From positions 1 through 7,361 of the forward strand of contig JACZVE010000149.1 in assembly GCA_022572825.1 (NCBI GenBank): DNA of 7,361 nt, in the 5' to 3' direction. A program made the translations under genes and the position numbers. The stretch comes from SAR324 cluster bacterium. GTDB lineage: Bacteria; SAR324; JACQKK01. Positions within the stretch are counted from its first letter, which is position 1. Each line of letters begins with the position of its first letter. Positions 1-6,486 of the stretch are shown here, one piece after another. The notes beneath the pieces are model-generated. The model searched no databases and was not told the DNA's origin. It saw only the letters and a list, made by a program, of their open reading frames with translations.

Positions 1-131
1 GCGTGGCGGACCTGGTCTGCGGCAAGACCCGCCGCGTGCCCGCGGCAATCGTGCGGGGCTACCCGCTGCCCAAGGGCGAAGGCAACGGCGGCGCCCTCAT
101 CCGCGCGGCGGAGATGGATCTGTTTCGGTGA
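1..131 (+). CDS. cofE: Coenzyme F420-0:L-glutamate ligase, C-terminal fragment
   Basis: Only the last 42 codons are present. The reading frame begins at base 3 and ends in TGA at 129-131. The visible peptide carries the pattern ADLVCGKTRRVPAAIVRG, then a Gly/Glu-rich turn (KGEGNGG) and the ending ALIRAAEMDLFR. This matches the conserved C-terminus of CofE (A/D-L-V-x-GK-x-x-x-VP-x-A-x-x-RG, then E-x-DLFR). CofE is a cytoplasmic GTP-dependent ligase that adds gamma-linked glutamates to F420-0. The protein stops directly after this motif, so no nitroreductase-like domain follows as it does in actinobacterial FbiB. The gene faces the sirtuin gene tail to tail. The family call rests on a short segment, but the motif is distinctive. 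Other F420 genes, if present, would lie to the left of the window. Confidence 0.8.
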   Translation, partial: VADLVCGKTRRVPAAIVRGYPLPKGEGNGGALIRAAEMDLFR

Positions 132-189
132 GGCGGCCCGACTTATTTGAGAGCTCTAGAAGGCTTGTGATAAAAGCCAAAAACTGCAA

Positions 190-215
190 TTTGGGGGAGC
201 GGAAGCTCCCCCAAA
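190..215 (+). terminator. Strong hairpin downstream of cofE, possible terminator
   Basis: This is a perfect 11-bp stem: 190-200 pairs with 205-215. The loop is GGAA, closed by a C-G pair, which is a classic stable GNRA tetraloop in + strand RNA. It starts 58 bases after the cofE stop. No T-run follows on the + strand (the next bases are ccccctttacg), so a standard intrinsic terminator for cofE is doubtful. On the minus strand the stem is followed by a short AT stretch containing TTTTT about 8 bases away. It could therefore act as a weak or distant terminator for sirtuin transcripts, or simply be one module of the repeat element. Confidence 0.4.
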
Positions 216-340
216 CCCCCTTTACGAGTGTCCTTTTCCGGGGTCTCATTTCTTCCCAAGCACATGATATTAAAGGATAATATACTCTGGGTGCAGGGGG
301 CTTGCTCCCTGCCGGGATTGTTAAGGGCAGAGCCCTTAAC
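190..340. repeat. Cluster of four inverted repeats (putative dispersed intergenic element)
   Basis: Stem 1 (190-215) has 11 bp and a GGAA loop. Stem 2 (267-283) is atatta/taatat around aagga and is weak. Stem 3 (293-312) has 8 bp, including one G-U pair (299 with 306), and a CUUG loop closed by G-C. Stem 4 (320-340) has 9 perfect bp (gttaagggc with gcccttaac) and loop aga. The G-U pair in stem 3 exists only in + strand RNA; on the minus strand it becomes an A-C mismatch. GNRA and CUUG loops are likewise + strand features. The sequence shows the folding potential directly. Membership of a repeat family and any function are inference. Confidence 0.55.
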
Positions 341-368
341 CCGCCGGAGGCAATTTCTCACAGCCCTT

Positions 369-1151
369 CTAGTGGCCGGCCCAGGCATCGTGCAGGGCGG
401 TCATCGCTTCCGAAAAACGGTCTTGCAGCACGAGGTCCGCCTGCAGCGCTCCTGCCGGCTCCAGATTGACTTCGATCACCCGTCCGCCCTGGCGCCGTAC
501 CTGCCAGGGGATGTCCGCCGCTGGATACACCTCGCACGAGGTGCCCGCAACCAGGATCAGATCGGCCCCCGCAACCAGCCGCGCAGCGCCGATCTGTGCT
601 GATTCCGGGATCAGCTCGTCGAAAAAGACCACCTCCGGCTTGAGCACACAGGGCGCCCCGCGACCCGAGTGACCTTGCGGGCAAGGCCGCGGCATGGGCA
701 TCGGGCTCGCCTGCGCCCTCGGCATGGTGCGCACCGCCTCGCGCGCAAAGCGCTCCCGGCAGGTGAGACAGATATACGTGCGGTGGGAGCCGTGATACTC
801 GACCACGCTGCGGCTTCCCGCCGCCTGGTGCAGGCCGTCAACATTCTGCGTGATGATCCCCGCCAGCGCACCACCGTCCTCCAGGCGCGCCAGCGCCACA
901 TGACCGGAATTGGGACGGGCGTCCAGCAACTGCTCCAGTTCGGCCAGCATGTGCCAGACCTTCCCCGGATTGGCGCGGAATGCACTCAAGGTCGCGTATT
1001 CCGCGGGATCGTAGCGGCTCCACAGCCCGCTGGCGCCGCGAAAGTCCGGTATGCCGCTCTCCGTGCTGACGCCGGCTCCGGTGAACGCGATCGTCTTGCG
1101 CGCGCTCGCCAGCCACTGAGCGGCGCGGTGCACTTCCGCCGTGCTGCTCAA
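369..1151 (-). CDS. Sir2-family NAD-dependent protein deacylase
   Basis: A sirtuin of 260 residues, close to the usual size of bacterial single-domain sirtuins. Sirtuins are cytoplasmic enzymes that remove acyl groups from lysine using NAD+, releasing nicotinamide and O-acyl-ADP-ribose. Visible motifs are GAGVSTESGIPDFRG (25-39), TQNVDGLH (101-108), catalytic His120 in EYHGS, GTSCEVYPA (203-211) and EVNLE (227-231). Candidate zinc ligands are Cys128, Cys131, Cys157 and Cys168. The last pair is 10 residues apart instead of the usual 2-4, so His161 could be an alternative ligand. The Tyr/Arg pair that marks SIRT5/CobB-like desuccinylases is not seen: the matching stretch WHMLAELEQ has Glu at those places, which favours a deacetylase. 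The start is TTG at 1149-1151 with no strong ribosome site; GTG at 1131-1133 is an alternative. The gene stands alone, convergent with cofE and divergent from the next gene. Confidence 0.93.
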   Translation of the reverse strand: MSSTAEVHRAAQWLASARKTIAFTGAGVSTESGIPDFRGASGLWSRYDPAEYATLSAFRANPGKVWHMLAELEQLLDARPNSGHVALARLEDGGALAGIITQNVDGLHQAAGSRSVVEYHGSHRTYICLTCRERFAREAVRTMPRAQASPMPMPRPCPQGHSGRGAPCVLKPEVVFFDELIPESAQIGAARLVAGADLILVAGTSCEVYPAADIPWQVRRQGGRVIEVNLEPAGALQADLVLQDRFSEAMTALHDAWAGH

Positions 1152-1260
1152 CGTTTCGCCACTGTCATCGCGGTGTCTGGATCGGCGGCCATGGCGTCTC
1201 CCGAAGTCATGAATTTTGCATTCAGGTTAGCACGACCTGTATTTGTGCCGGCGGAATTCC

Positions 1261-2145
1261 ATGGGTGAATACCATCCGCAGGGATGCGTGAAAACGATCG
1301 CGGATCGCGCAGCGTCATGGGCCAGACGCGCGTTGGTCGTGCTTTGCCTGCTGTACGTCTGCCCGCCAAATGCTCTTGTCCCTGGCGCAATGGCCCAGGA
1401 GCCGGTCCCCGTCGTGCCCCCCTTCGTAGCGGCGCCGCCCGGCGCGCCCGCGCCGGCGGGCCCTATAGGCGAGGACATCGAGGTCCGCTTTCATTTTGTC
1501 GTTCTGGATCAATTGGCCTACAAGCTCCATCCCTTTTTCCAGATCACGGAAGATCCCGGCTTTACCAGCGGCAAAGCCGCCTCGGCCTTCATCAACACGA
1601 TCGGCACTCGCACCACCGACGAAGACGTGAATATTCTCGTCAGGCTCGTGCACGCACTGCCGCCCTTCGGTATCGAAGGCGTGCGGGCTATCGACCTGCC
1701 GTTTCCGCGCGGGATCGGTTTCGGCTTCGACCACTTCGTGTTTCCCCAAACCGACGTGGACGCCGCCGAGGGCGTCTCCACAGTCATTCCGATCACGGCG
1801 GACACCTATATTTACAACGGCAGTCTCAGATTTTACTTCTTCAACCCCAACGAGCCCGGGATCAATTATTTCGTGGGATTGGGGCTGGGGTTTCTGCAGG
1901 GCAGGATCCGTGCCGCCCCGTTCGCCAATCAGGCCCCCGAATTCATCCCCTTCTCTCAAAGTCCGGTCGGATCTCAGCGCGTGGGGCTGGAAGTGAAGGG
2001 CGAAAGCTGGGGATTTCGCTATGAGCTCGTGATTCTCAACGCCGACGACGTGACGCTGGACAGCAACCCTTACCCCGGAACGGCGCCCACGACCATTGAC
2101 TTTTCCGGCAGTTTGATAAGGCTGTCCACGTTTTTGCAATTTTGA
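1261..2145 (+). CDS. Exported protein, probable outer-membrane beta-barrel
   Basis: This 294-residue protein belongs to no family I can name. A basic segment (KTIADRAASWARR, 11-23) leads into a hydrophobic core, ALVVLCLLYV (24-33), and a likely signal-peptidase site after AMA (43-45). A Pro/Ala-rich linker spans about 48-69. The mature part has many short stretches of alternating polar and hydrophobic or aromatic residues (EVRFHFVV, SLRFYFF, NYFVGLGLGF, RVGLEVKG, WGFRYELVIL). It ends in SLIRLSTFLQF, with a C-terminal Phe as in many outer-membrane barrels recognised by BamA. The ATG at 1261 follows GGCGGA at a 5-base gap. A TTG at 1243 and a GTG at 1288 are alternatives; the GTG would give a cleaner signal peptide starting MKTIADR. 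The 109-bp divergent gap to the sirtuin gene must hold both promoters. The function is unknown; a porin-like or small OmpA/OmpW-like barrel is possible. Confidence 0.75.
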   Translation: MGEYHPQGCVKTIADRAASWARRALVVLCLLYVCPPNALVPGAMAQEPVPVVPPFVAAPPGAPAPAGPIGEDIEVRFHFVVLDQLAYKLHPFFQITEDPGFTSGKAASAFINTIGTRTTDEDVNILVRLVHALPPFGIEGVRAIDLPFPRGIGFGFDHFVFPQTDVDAAEGVSTVIPITADTYIYNGSLRFYFFNPNEPGINYFVGLGLGFLQGRIRAAPFANQAPEFIPFSQSPVGSQRVGLEVKGESWGFRYELVILNADDVTLDSNPYPGTAPTTIDFSGSLIRLSTFLQF

Positions 2146-2171
2146 TCGCGCCCCCACGGACCCGGTTCGCC

Positions 2172-2192
2172 GCGCCGGCCTTGGGCCGGCGC
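2172..2192 (+). terminator. GC-rich hairpin after the outer-membrane protein gene
   Basis: A perfect 9-bp stem pairs gcgccggcc (2172-2180) with ggccggcgc (2184-2192) around the loop ttg, starting 27 bases after the stop at 2145. It is very stable, but no T-run follows on either strand, so it lacks the second half of a classic intrinsic terminator. It may protect the 3' end or stall RNA polymerase. Being near-palindromic, it reads the same from either strand. Confidence 0.35.
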
Positions 2193-2282
2193 CGACGGAC
2201 AGATCGACAAGCCTGATCCAGCAAATCCGACTGCCGTGCCTGCATGCACGCTCCGGCGCGCGGGCGCGGCGCGAGCCAACAA

Positions 2283-2897
2283 ATGCCTACAGTCATCTAT
2301 ATCACTCGCCACGGCCTCAGCGAACACAACCTGAACACCCAATTCTATATGGGGCGCTCCCCCGCCTCCCGCCTTACCGAAGAGGGTCGCGGGCAGGCCC
2401 GGCGACTGGGGCAGCGCCTGGCCCGCATCGGCGCCATCGACCAGATCGTCTGCTCCTCCCTGCCGCGCACGGTCGAGACGGCGCAACTGATCGCAACGGA
2501 GCTCGGCGTGGAGGCCCTCGCCCATGAGGATGCGTTTTGGGAACTGAGCAAGGGCGGCTGGGAGGGCGTGATGCCAGTCGCCGACCTGCCACCGGAGGTT
2601 CGGCAGGCACTGGATACCGATCCGTTTGGCTTCCGCTATCCGCAGGGAGAATCGTATCGCGACGTCTATGAGCGCGTCGCGCCGGTATTCGATCGCTGGG
2701 TTCGCGGCGCCGATGGCCGCACGTTGTTATTCGTGATGCACGGCGATGTGATTCGTACGCTGCTGTATCATCTGCTGCGCATTCCGCCGGACAAGATCGG
2801 GGATTTCGTGATCCATCCCTGCTCACTTACCGAGTTCCTGCTGACGGGCAGCCGCTATCACCTCGTCCGCTACAATGACGACAGCCATCTCCATTAG
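2283..2897 (+). CDS. Histidine phosphatase family protein (phosphoglycerate-mutase-like fold)
   Basis: A 204-residue member of the histidine phosphatase (branch 1) superfamily, whose members transfer phosphate through a catalytic histidine. Key residues are visible: RHG at 9-11 with nucleophile His10; a substrate-binding stretch with FYMGRSPASRLTEEGRGQA (21-39); CSSLPRTVETA with Arg62; Glu87 in WELSKGGWEG as the likely acid; and the second catalytic histidine, His153, in VMHGDVIR. The ATG at 2283 is chosen because the family typically opens a few residues before the RHG strand. An in-frame ATG at 2244 would add 13 low-complexity residues without a better ribosome site. The substrate cannot be told from sequence; cofactor-independent mutase-like, alpha-ribazole phosphatase-like and general phosphatase roles are all possible. 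It converges on the ABC transporter gene across a 146-bp gap in which I find no clear terminator. Confidence 0.9.
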   Translation: MPTVIYITRHGLSEHNLNTQFYMGRSPASRLTEEGRGQARRLGQRLARIGAIDQIVCSSLPRTVETAQLIATELGVEALAHEDAFWELSKGGWEGVMPVADLPPEVRQALDTDPFGFRYPQGESYRDVYERVAPVFDRWVRGADGRTLLFVMHGDVIRTLLYHLLRIPPDKIGDFVIHPCSLTEFLLTGSRYHLVRYNDDSHLH

Positions 2898-3043
2898 CAG
2901 TTTGCGGAAATTGGGGCTTGATTCCATTGCCTTCATCTCCCGGCAGGCCGTTCAGGCGCTTGCCGAGGCCGCTATGTGGCCGCTGGCATGGCAGGGGAGG
3001 CTGACGCGAGGGGCCCGCCTTGCACGGAGCGCGTTCAGCTCAA

Positions 3044-4978
3044 TTACACCGCACCCTTGCTCCCGCCGGCCTTGGATCGGCTCCACAGGCGGCGCCAGGG
3101 TAAGCGGCGTTCACTGGAGGGGACGACATCGCGGAATTGCATCTCATACAGCTTCTTGTAGAGTCCCCCGCGGAGCAGCAGTTCCTCGTGTCCGCCCTGT
3201 TCGACAATCCTTCCCTTGTCCATTACATAAATCGTGTCGGCATGGCGGATAGTGGAAAGCCGATGCGCGATGACGATAGTGGTGCGATTTTGGATCAGGG
3301 CGGCGATGGCTTTCTGTACCTCCTGCTCGGACTCAGAATCCAGGGCGGAGGTGGCCTCGTCCAGGATAAGGATGGGCGCGTTCTTGATCAATGCCCTGGC
3401 GATGGAAATGCGCTGGCGTTGGCCCCCGGACAGGTGGATGCCTCCCTCCCCGACCAGCGTGTCGTAGTCGGCCGGCAAGCCCATGATGAATTCATGCGCA
3501 TGGGCAGCCCTGGCCGCGGCAATGATGTTCTGGCGCGGGCAGTCGATATCGCCGTAGGCGATATTGTTGGCGACGGTATCATTGAACAGGAAGATTTCCT
3601 GGGTCACGATGGCGATCTGGCTGCGCAGCGAGCGTAGCGTGGCGTCGCGCACGTCGATACCGTCGATGCGGATGGCGCCTTCGCGCAGTTCGAAGAAGCG
3701 TGGAATCAGATTGACCAGCGAGGTTTTGCCCGCGCCGCTGGGCCCCACCAGGGCTACCACCTGCCCGGCCATCACTTCCAGATCGATATCCTCCAGCGCC
3801 GGCTCCTCCGAACCATCGTAGCTGAATCGATTTACCTGAATGCGCAGGCTGTCCCTGATGGGAGGCAGGTGCTCGGCCCCGGGCGCGTCCACGTCTTCAG
3901 GCTCGATATCGAGCAATTGGTAAACGCGCTCCGCGGCGGCCAAGCCTTCCTGTACCTGCAGGTGGAACGCGTTCAGCTTTTTAATCGGGTTGTTGATCAT
4001 GAAAAACGCCAGCAGGAACGATACGAAGTCACCCGGGGTGATGATTCCGTGAATGATCAGATAGCCCCCGAACATGATAATTCCCGCGCCGGCCAGAGCA
4101 CCGATGGTTTCCAGAATGGGGGGCGAATAGGACATGATGCGGATCGTGCGAGTGTAGCGATGCAACACGTCGTCGTTTGCCTGTTCAAAGCGCCCCTGCT
4201 CGTACTGCTCCATCCCGAAAGCTTTGACCACTCGAATGCCGGCGATGGTTTCCTGGAGAATCGTCGTCATCTGTCCGAAGCTGGCAAGCCGCTGGCTGGT
4301 CAGGCGTTTGGTACGGCTGCCAAAGCGATTGATGAGCAGCAGGGCAATGGGGATGATCACAATGGACGCGAGAAATAGCTGCCAGCTCCGGTAGGCGAGA
4401 ATCCCAAGAAAGATGAAGATCTGCGGAATGTCGCGCAGCGGACCCAGCACGATCACCCGAACCGAGTTCTGCAGCGTCAACAAGTCCGCGGTAAAGCGGG
4501 AAATCAGATCGCCGGCTGAACGGTGAGAGAAGAAAGAAAACGAGAGCGTTTGCAGATGACCGTACAACCGGGAGCGCAACGTGTGAATCATGCGCTGGGT
4601 GGCCTTGCCCAACAGGTTATTGTAAGTGAAGTAAAAGAACCCCTTGACGGTGAAGATCAGGAGTACGGCCACGGCCACCAGGACAAAGCGATTAATGTCC
4701 GGTATATTGCCGCTTCGCAGGGAATCGACCACATCCTTGGCGTACCAGGCAGGCAGGGCGTTAAACAGGTTGAAGCCCACCAAGCACAGCAGCGCCGTGG
4801 CGAGGAGGCGCTTATACTGAAGAATCAGGCCGACCAGCCGTTTCAGGTTGTTCCAATCCTCCGCGTCGCCCCAAAACCTCTGAAAAAACGTCGCACAGGC
4901 CGATTTCATTGCGTGGAACAATGCGCGCCTCGTAATGGGTAATGCCGGTGATGCCGGAAGGGGCACATCTGGCCCCAC
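3044..4978 (-). CDS. MsbA-type ABC half-transporter (fused permease and ATPase)
   Basis: This 644-residue inner-membrane exporter subunit has one six-helix permease domain and one ATPase domain and is expected to act as a homodimer. Likely membrane helices lie at about 57-78, 97-117, 177-195, 198-217, 290-310 and 313-330. The ATPase has Walker A GPSGAGKTS (412-420), Q-loop Gln460, signature LSGGQ (516-520), Walker B ILILDE (536-541), SALD (544-547) and H-loop His572. All catalytic residues are intact. The permease resembles MsbA-like lipid exporters (PAWYAKDVVDSL, FFSHRSAGDLISRFTADL), so lipid A core or another lipid is a plausible cargo. However, no lpxK or waaA lies nearby, and drug or peptide export cannot be excluded. 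The GTG start is chosen for its Shine-Dalgarno site (4984-4988). An ATG at 4907-4909 would remove 23 residues and is the main alternative. It is the last gene of the leftward cluster, 12 bases after its upstream neighbour. Confidence 0.92.
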   Translation of the reverse strand: MGPDVPLPASPALPITRRALFHAMKSACATFFQRFWGDAEDWNNLKRLVGLILQYKRLLATALLCLVGFNLFNALPAWYAKDVVDSLRSGNIPDINRFVLVAVAVLLIFTVKGFFYFTYNNLLGKATQRMIHTLRSRLYGHLQTLSFSFFSHRSAGDLISRFTADLLTLQNSVRVIVLGPLRDIPQIFIFLGILAYRSWQLFLASIVIIPIALLLINRFGSRTKRLTSQRLASFGQMTTILQETIAGIRVVKAFGMEQYEQGRFEQANDDVLHRYTRTIRIMSYSPPILETIGALAGAGIIMFGGYLIIHGIITPGDFVSFLLAFFMINNPIKKLNAFHLQVQEGLAAAERVYQLLDIEPEDVDAPGAEHLPPIRDSLRIQVNRFSYDGSEEPALEDIDLEVMAGQVVALVGPSGAGKTSLVNLIPRFFELREGAIRIDGIDVRDATLRSLRSQIAIVTQEIFLFNDTVANNIAYGDIDCPRQNIIAAARAAHAHEFIMGLPADYDTLVGEGGIHLSGGQRQRISIARALIKNAPILILDEATSALDSESEQEVQKAIAALIQNRTTIVIAHRLSTIRHADTIYVMDKGRIVEQGGHEELLLRGGLYKKLYEMQFRDVVPSSERRLPWRRLWSRSKAGGSKGAV

Positions 4979-4983
4979 GAGTT

Positions 4984-4988
4984 CTCCC
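4984..4988 (-). promoter_or_regulatory. Shine-Dalgarno site of the ABC transporter gene
   Basis: The minus strand reads GGGAG, then AACTC, then the GTG start: a good match to the anti-Shine-Dalgarno sequence at 5-base spacing. It sits inside the 12-base gap after the upstream stop codon (4991-4993). It favours the GTG at 4976-4978 over the downstream ATG at 4907-4909, which has no such site, and it suggests translational coupling with the upstream gene. Confidence 0.6.
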
Positions 4989-4990
4989 GG

Positions 4991-5905
4991 TCAAACCTCG
5001 GCGGCGGTTTCCGCGGGCTCATCTCTTTCCAGCAGCGTGATGGGAATGAACACCTCGAAGCCGTACACCTGGCCCTGCCGCTTGAAAAATTGCAGCGAAC
5101 CGCCGCGCACTTCGATGATCTTCTCCACGTACAAAAGGTCGACAATAGCGCTGGAGCGGATACGGGAACGAATGGCAACCGACGATATGGCCTCCTGCCC
5201 TTCGATGCCCCGCCAGGCTTGATTGCTGGTGATTTGGAGGCAAAGCCGGGTCTCTTCTCCCTCGACCGCCGCGTCCAACTCCGGACAGGAGATGGCAATT
5301 TGGCTGGGCTGGCCACAGATCGCCACCGCCAGGTCGGCCAGGGTCGCCAGTACCGTGATGACCGACTGGGGCGACAACGCCAGCCGATGGGGCAGCGGCG
5401 AAACGGACGACACCTGCACCGGCAGTCTTCGTTCATGCAAGGACGTTTCCAGGCGCCGGCTGAATTCCGTTGCCTTCATAACCAAACTATCCGCGGTAAG
5501 CGAGCCGATCAGATCCTCGTGCTTTTCGCGAATGCGGCGAAAGGTATCGAACAGGAAGAACGCCGTCTCGCGACAATGCTCCAATTCAGACTTCAGTTCC
5601 GGATCGGCGATCTGCCCGATCAGCCGCTGCAGCCTGGCCCCCAGCTCCTCGGCGGGGATCTCCATGCGAGAGGCGATATGCGGCGTCAACTTGATGTCCA
5701 GCGTGCCGCCCTGTGCCTCCCTATCCGCTGCCCGGCCCGCCTTGTCCCCTTGATACCGCGCCATCTGGCGCTGCAGCGACTCCAGTCGGCGCTTTAGGGT
5801 GTCGATGATTGCGTCCGACTCGTCCCGCAACACGACCTCGCGAGGGCGAGGTTCCTTCTTGCGCTTTTCCTGTGATGCTTCGATAGGTGGGGATTTGCTG
5901 CTCAT
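4991..5905 (-). CDS. Uncharacterised coiled-coil protein with degenerate GHKL (histidine-kinase-like) C-terminus
   Basis: I do not recognise this 304-residue protein as a named family. It is predicted cytoplasmic: there is no signal peptide or membrane helix. Residues 1-25 are charged (KRKKEPRPREVV), and 26-52 look like a coiled coil. Residues 103-160 form a long helical stretch around ELEHCRETAFFLFDTFRRI that could be a dimerisation hairpin like that of sensor kinases, with His110 as a possible but unproven phospho-acceptor. Residues 178-292 resemble a GHKL ATPase in outline: a helix SVITVLATLADLAVAI where the N-box would be, a strand LCLQITSN, then YVEKIIEVRGGSLQFF and YGFEVFIPITLL like the end of a kinase ATPase domain. 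The N-box Asn, the DxGxG loop and the GLG loop are not seen, so ATP binding is doubtful. The ATG at 5903-5905 has no clear ribosome site. The gene lies 12 bases upstream of the ABC transporter and 68 bases after moaB, suggesting co-transcription. A regulatory or scaffold role is inference. Confidence 0.7.
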   Translation of the reverse strand: MSSKSPPIEASQEKRKKEPRPREVVLRDESDAIIDTLKRRLESLQRQMARYQGDKAGRAADREAQGGTLDIKLTPHIASRMEIPAEELGARLQRLIGQIADPELKSELEHCRETAFFLFDTFRRIREKHEDLIGSLTADSLVMKATEFSRRLETSLHERRLPVQVSSVSPLPHRLALSPQSVITVLATLADLAVAICGQPSQIAISCPELDAAVEGEETRLCLQITSNQAWRGIEGQEAISSVAIRSRIRSSAIVDLLYVEKIIEVRGGSLQFFKRQGQVYGFEVFIPITLLERDEPAETAAEV

Positions 5906-5973
5906 GGCGGTGTAGTTTCGACGGCGTGGAGGCTTGCAAATCCGGGGGGGCGCGGAATCTGCCTACGCTACAA

Positions 5974-6486
5974 TCACTTTCGCAGCTCGTATACGATATG
6001 GGCGATCTCCGGCATCACCAAGCGCTCCATCGCCAGGCGCACGGCTCCGCTGGATCCAGGCATGGAAAACACCACCTTGTCGCCGATCGCCCCGGCCATT
6101 GCCCGGCTGAGCATGGCCGCCGAGCCAATCTCCTCGTAGCTGAACATGCGGAACAACTCCCCGAATCCGGGCAGGGGCTTTTCCACCATGCTGCTCACCA
6201 CGTCGAACGTGACATCCCGGCGGGCCACACCCGTTCCACCGCTGATGATGATAGCCTCCAGGTCGCTGCGAGCCAGAAGGCGCTTCAGCAAGGGGCGGAT
6301 TTGGCTGGGTTCGTCCTTGATGATATGATACGCCTGCGTCTGATGTCCGGCATCCCGCAACAGTTGCTGAATGAGCTGGCCGCTTTTGTCCGTTGCCTCG
6401 TTGCGGGTATCGCTCACGGTTATAACACCGCAGGCGATGCTGGCGGGCGCCTCCTTGCGGTGCCGCAGGTGTGCTGGCGCGCTCAT
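5974..6486 (-). CDS. moaB: Molybdenum cofactor biosynthesis protein, MoaB/MogA family
   Basis: A 170-residue protein of the MoaB/MogA fold, the cytoplasmic enzyme family that adenylylates molybdopterin before molybdate insertion. Visible motifs are the first strand GVITVSDTR (20-28), the molybdopterin-binding loop SGGTG (82-86) with Arg90-Asp91 next to it, PGFGELFR (106-113) and the MPGS turn (142-145) followed by helix AVRLAMERLVMPEIAHI. The length fits a stand-alone MoaB; there is no MoeA-like fusion. The name moaB rather than mogA is a judgement from overall appearance (e.g. the short N-terminus and the sequence after RD). The ATG at 6484-6486 has at best a weak AGG about 8 bases upstream. 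It is the first gene of the leftward cluster, with 68 bases to the next gene. Its link to the transporter downstream is not obvious; the grouping may be positional only. Confidence 0.9.
   Translation of the reverse strand: MSAPAHLRHRKEAPASIACGVITVSDTRNEATDKSGQLIQQLLRDAGHQTQAYHIIKDEPSQIRPLLKRLLARSDLEAIIISGGTGVARRDVTFDVVSSMVEKPLPGFGELFRMFSYEEIGSAAMLSRAMAGAIGDKVVFSMPGSSGAVRLAMERLVMPEIAHIVYELRK

Larger units (their letters stand above)
132..368. other. Non-coding spacer between cofE and the sirtuin gene, rich in hairpins
   Basis: No credible gene lies here; the open frames crossing it have no family motifs and overlap the sirtuin. It is more AT-rich at 132-190 and 255-290 than its neighbours and contains four inverted repeats, at 190-215, 267-283, 293-312 and 320-340, separated by 51, 9 and 7 bases. 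Just right of the last stem, 341-351 reads ccgccggaggc. On the minus strand this gives the order TGCCTCCGGCGGG, then a stem with a GGGCTCTGCCC core, then a stem with a GGGAGCAAGCCCCC core. From memory, this order resembles hairpin-rich intergenic repeats found in several bacterial genomes, Desulfovibrio among them. I could not run a search to confirm this. Confidence 0.6.

Noticed and set aside
190..340. CRISPR-like repeat array
   Set aside because: The stems differ in sequence and spacing; there is no direct repeat with regular spacers.
1315..2157. Long minus strand open frame (280 codons) opposite the exported protein
   Set aside because: The plus strand frame has a signal peptide and barrel-like strands; the minus frame has no domain pattern and a composition typical of antisense frames.
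2898..3043. Possible bidirectional terminator between the convergent phosphatase and ABC genes
   Set aside because: The best pairing (two ggcc blocks around 2967-2981) is short and interrupted, and no T-run follows.
2875..3252. Open frame (+) of 125 codons overlapping the end of the histidine phosphatase gene
   Set aside because: Most of it lies antisense to the conserved C-terminal part of the ABC transporter, and its peptide is Arg/Ser/Pro-rich with no motif. It looks like a chance frame in GC-rich DNA.
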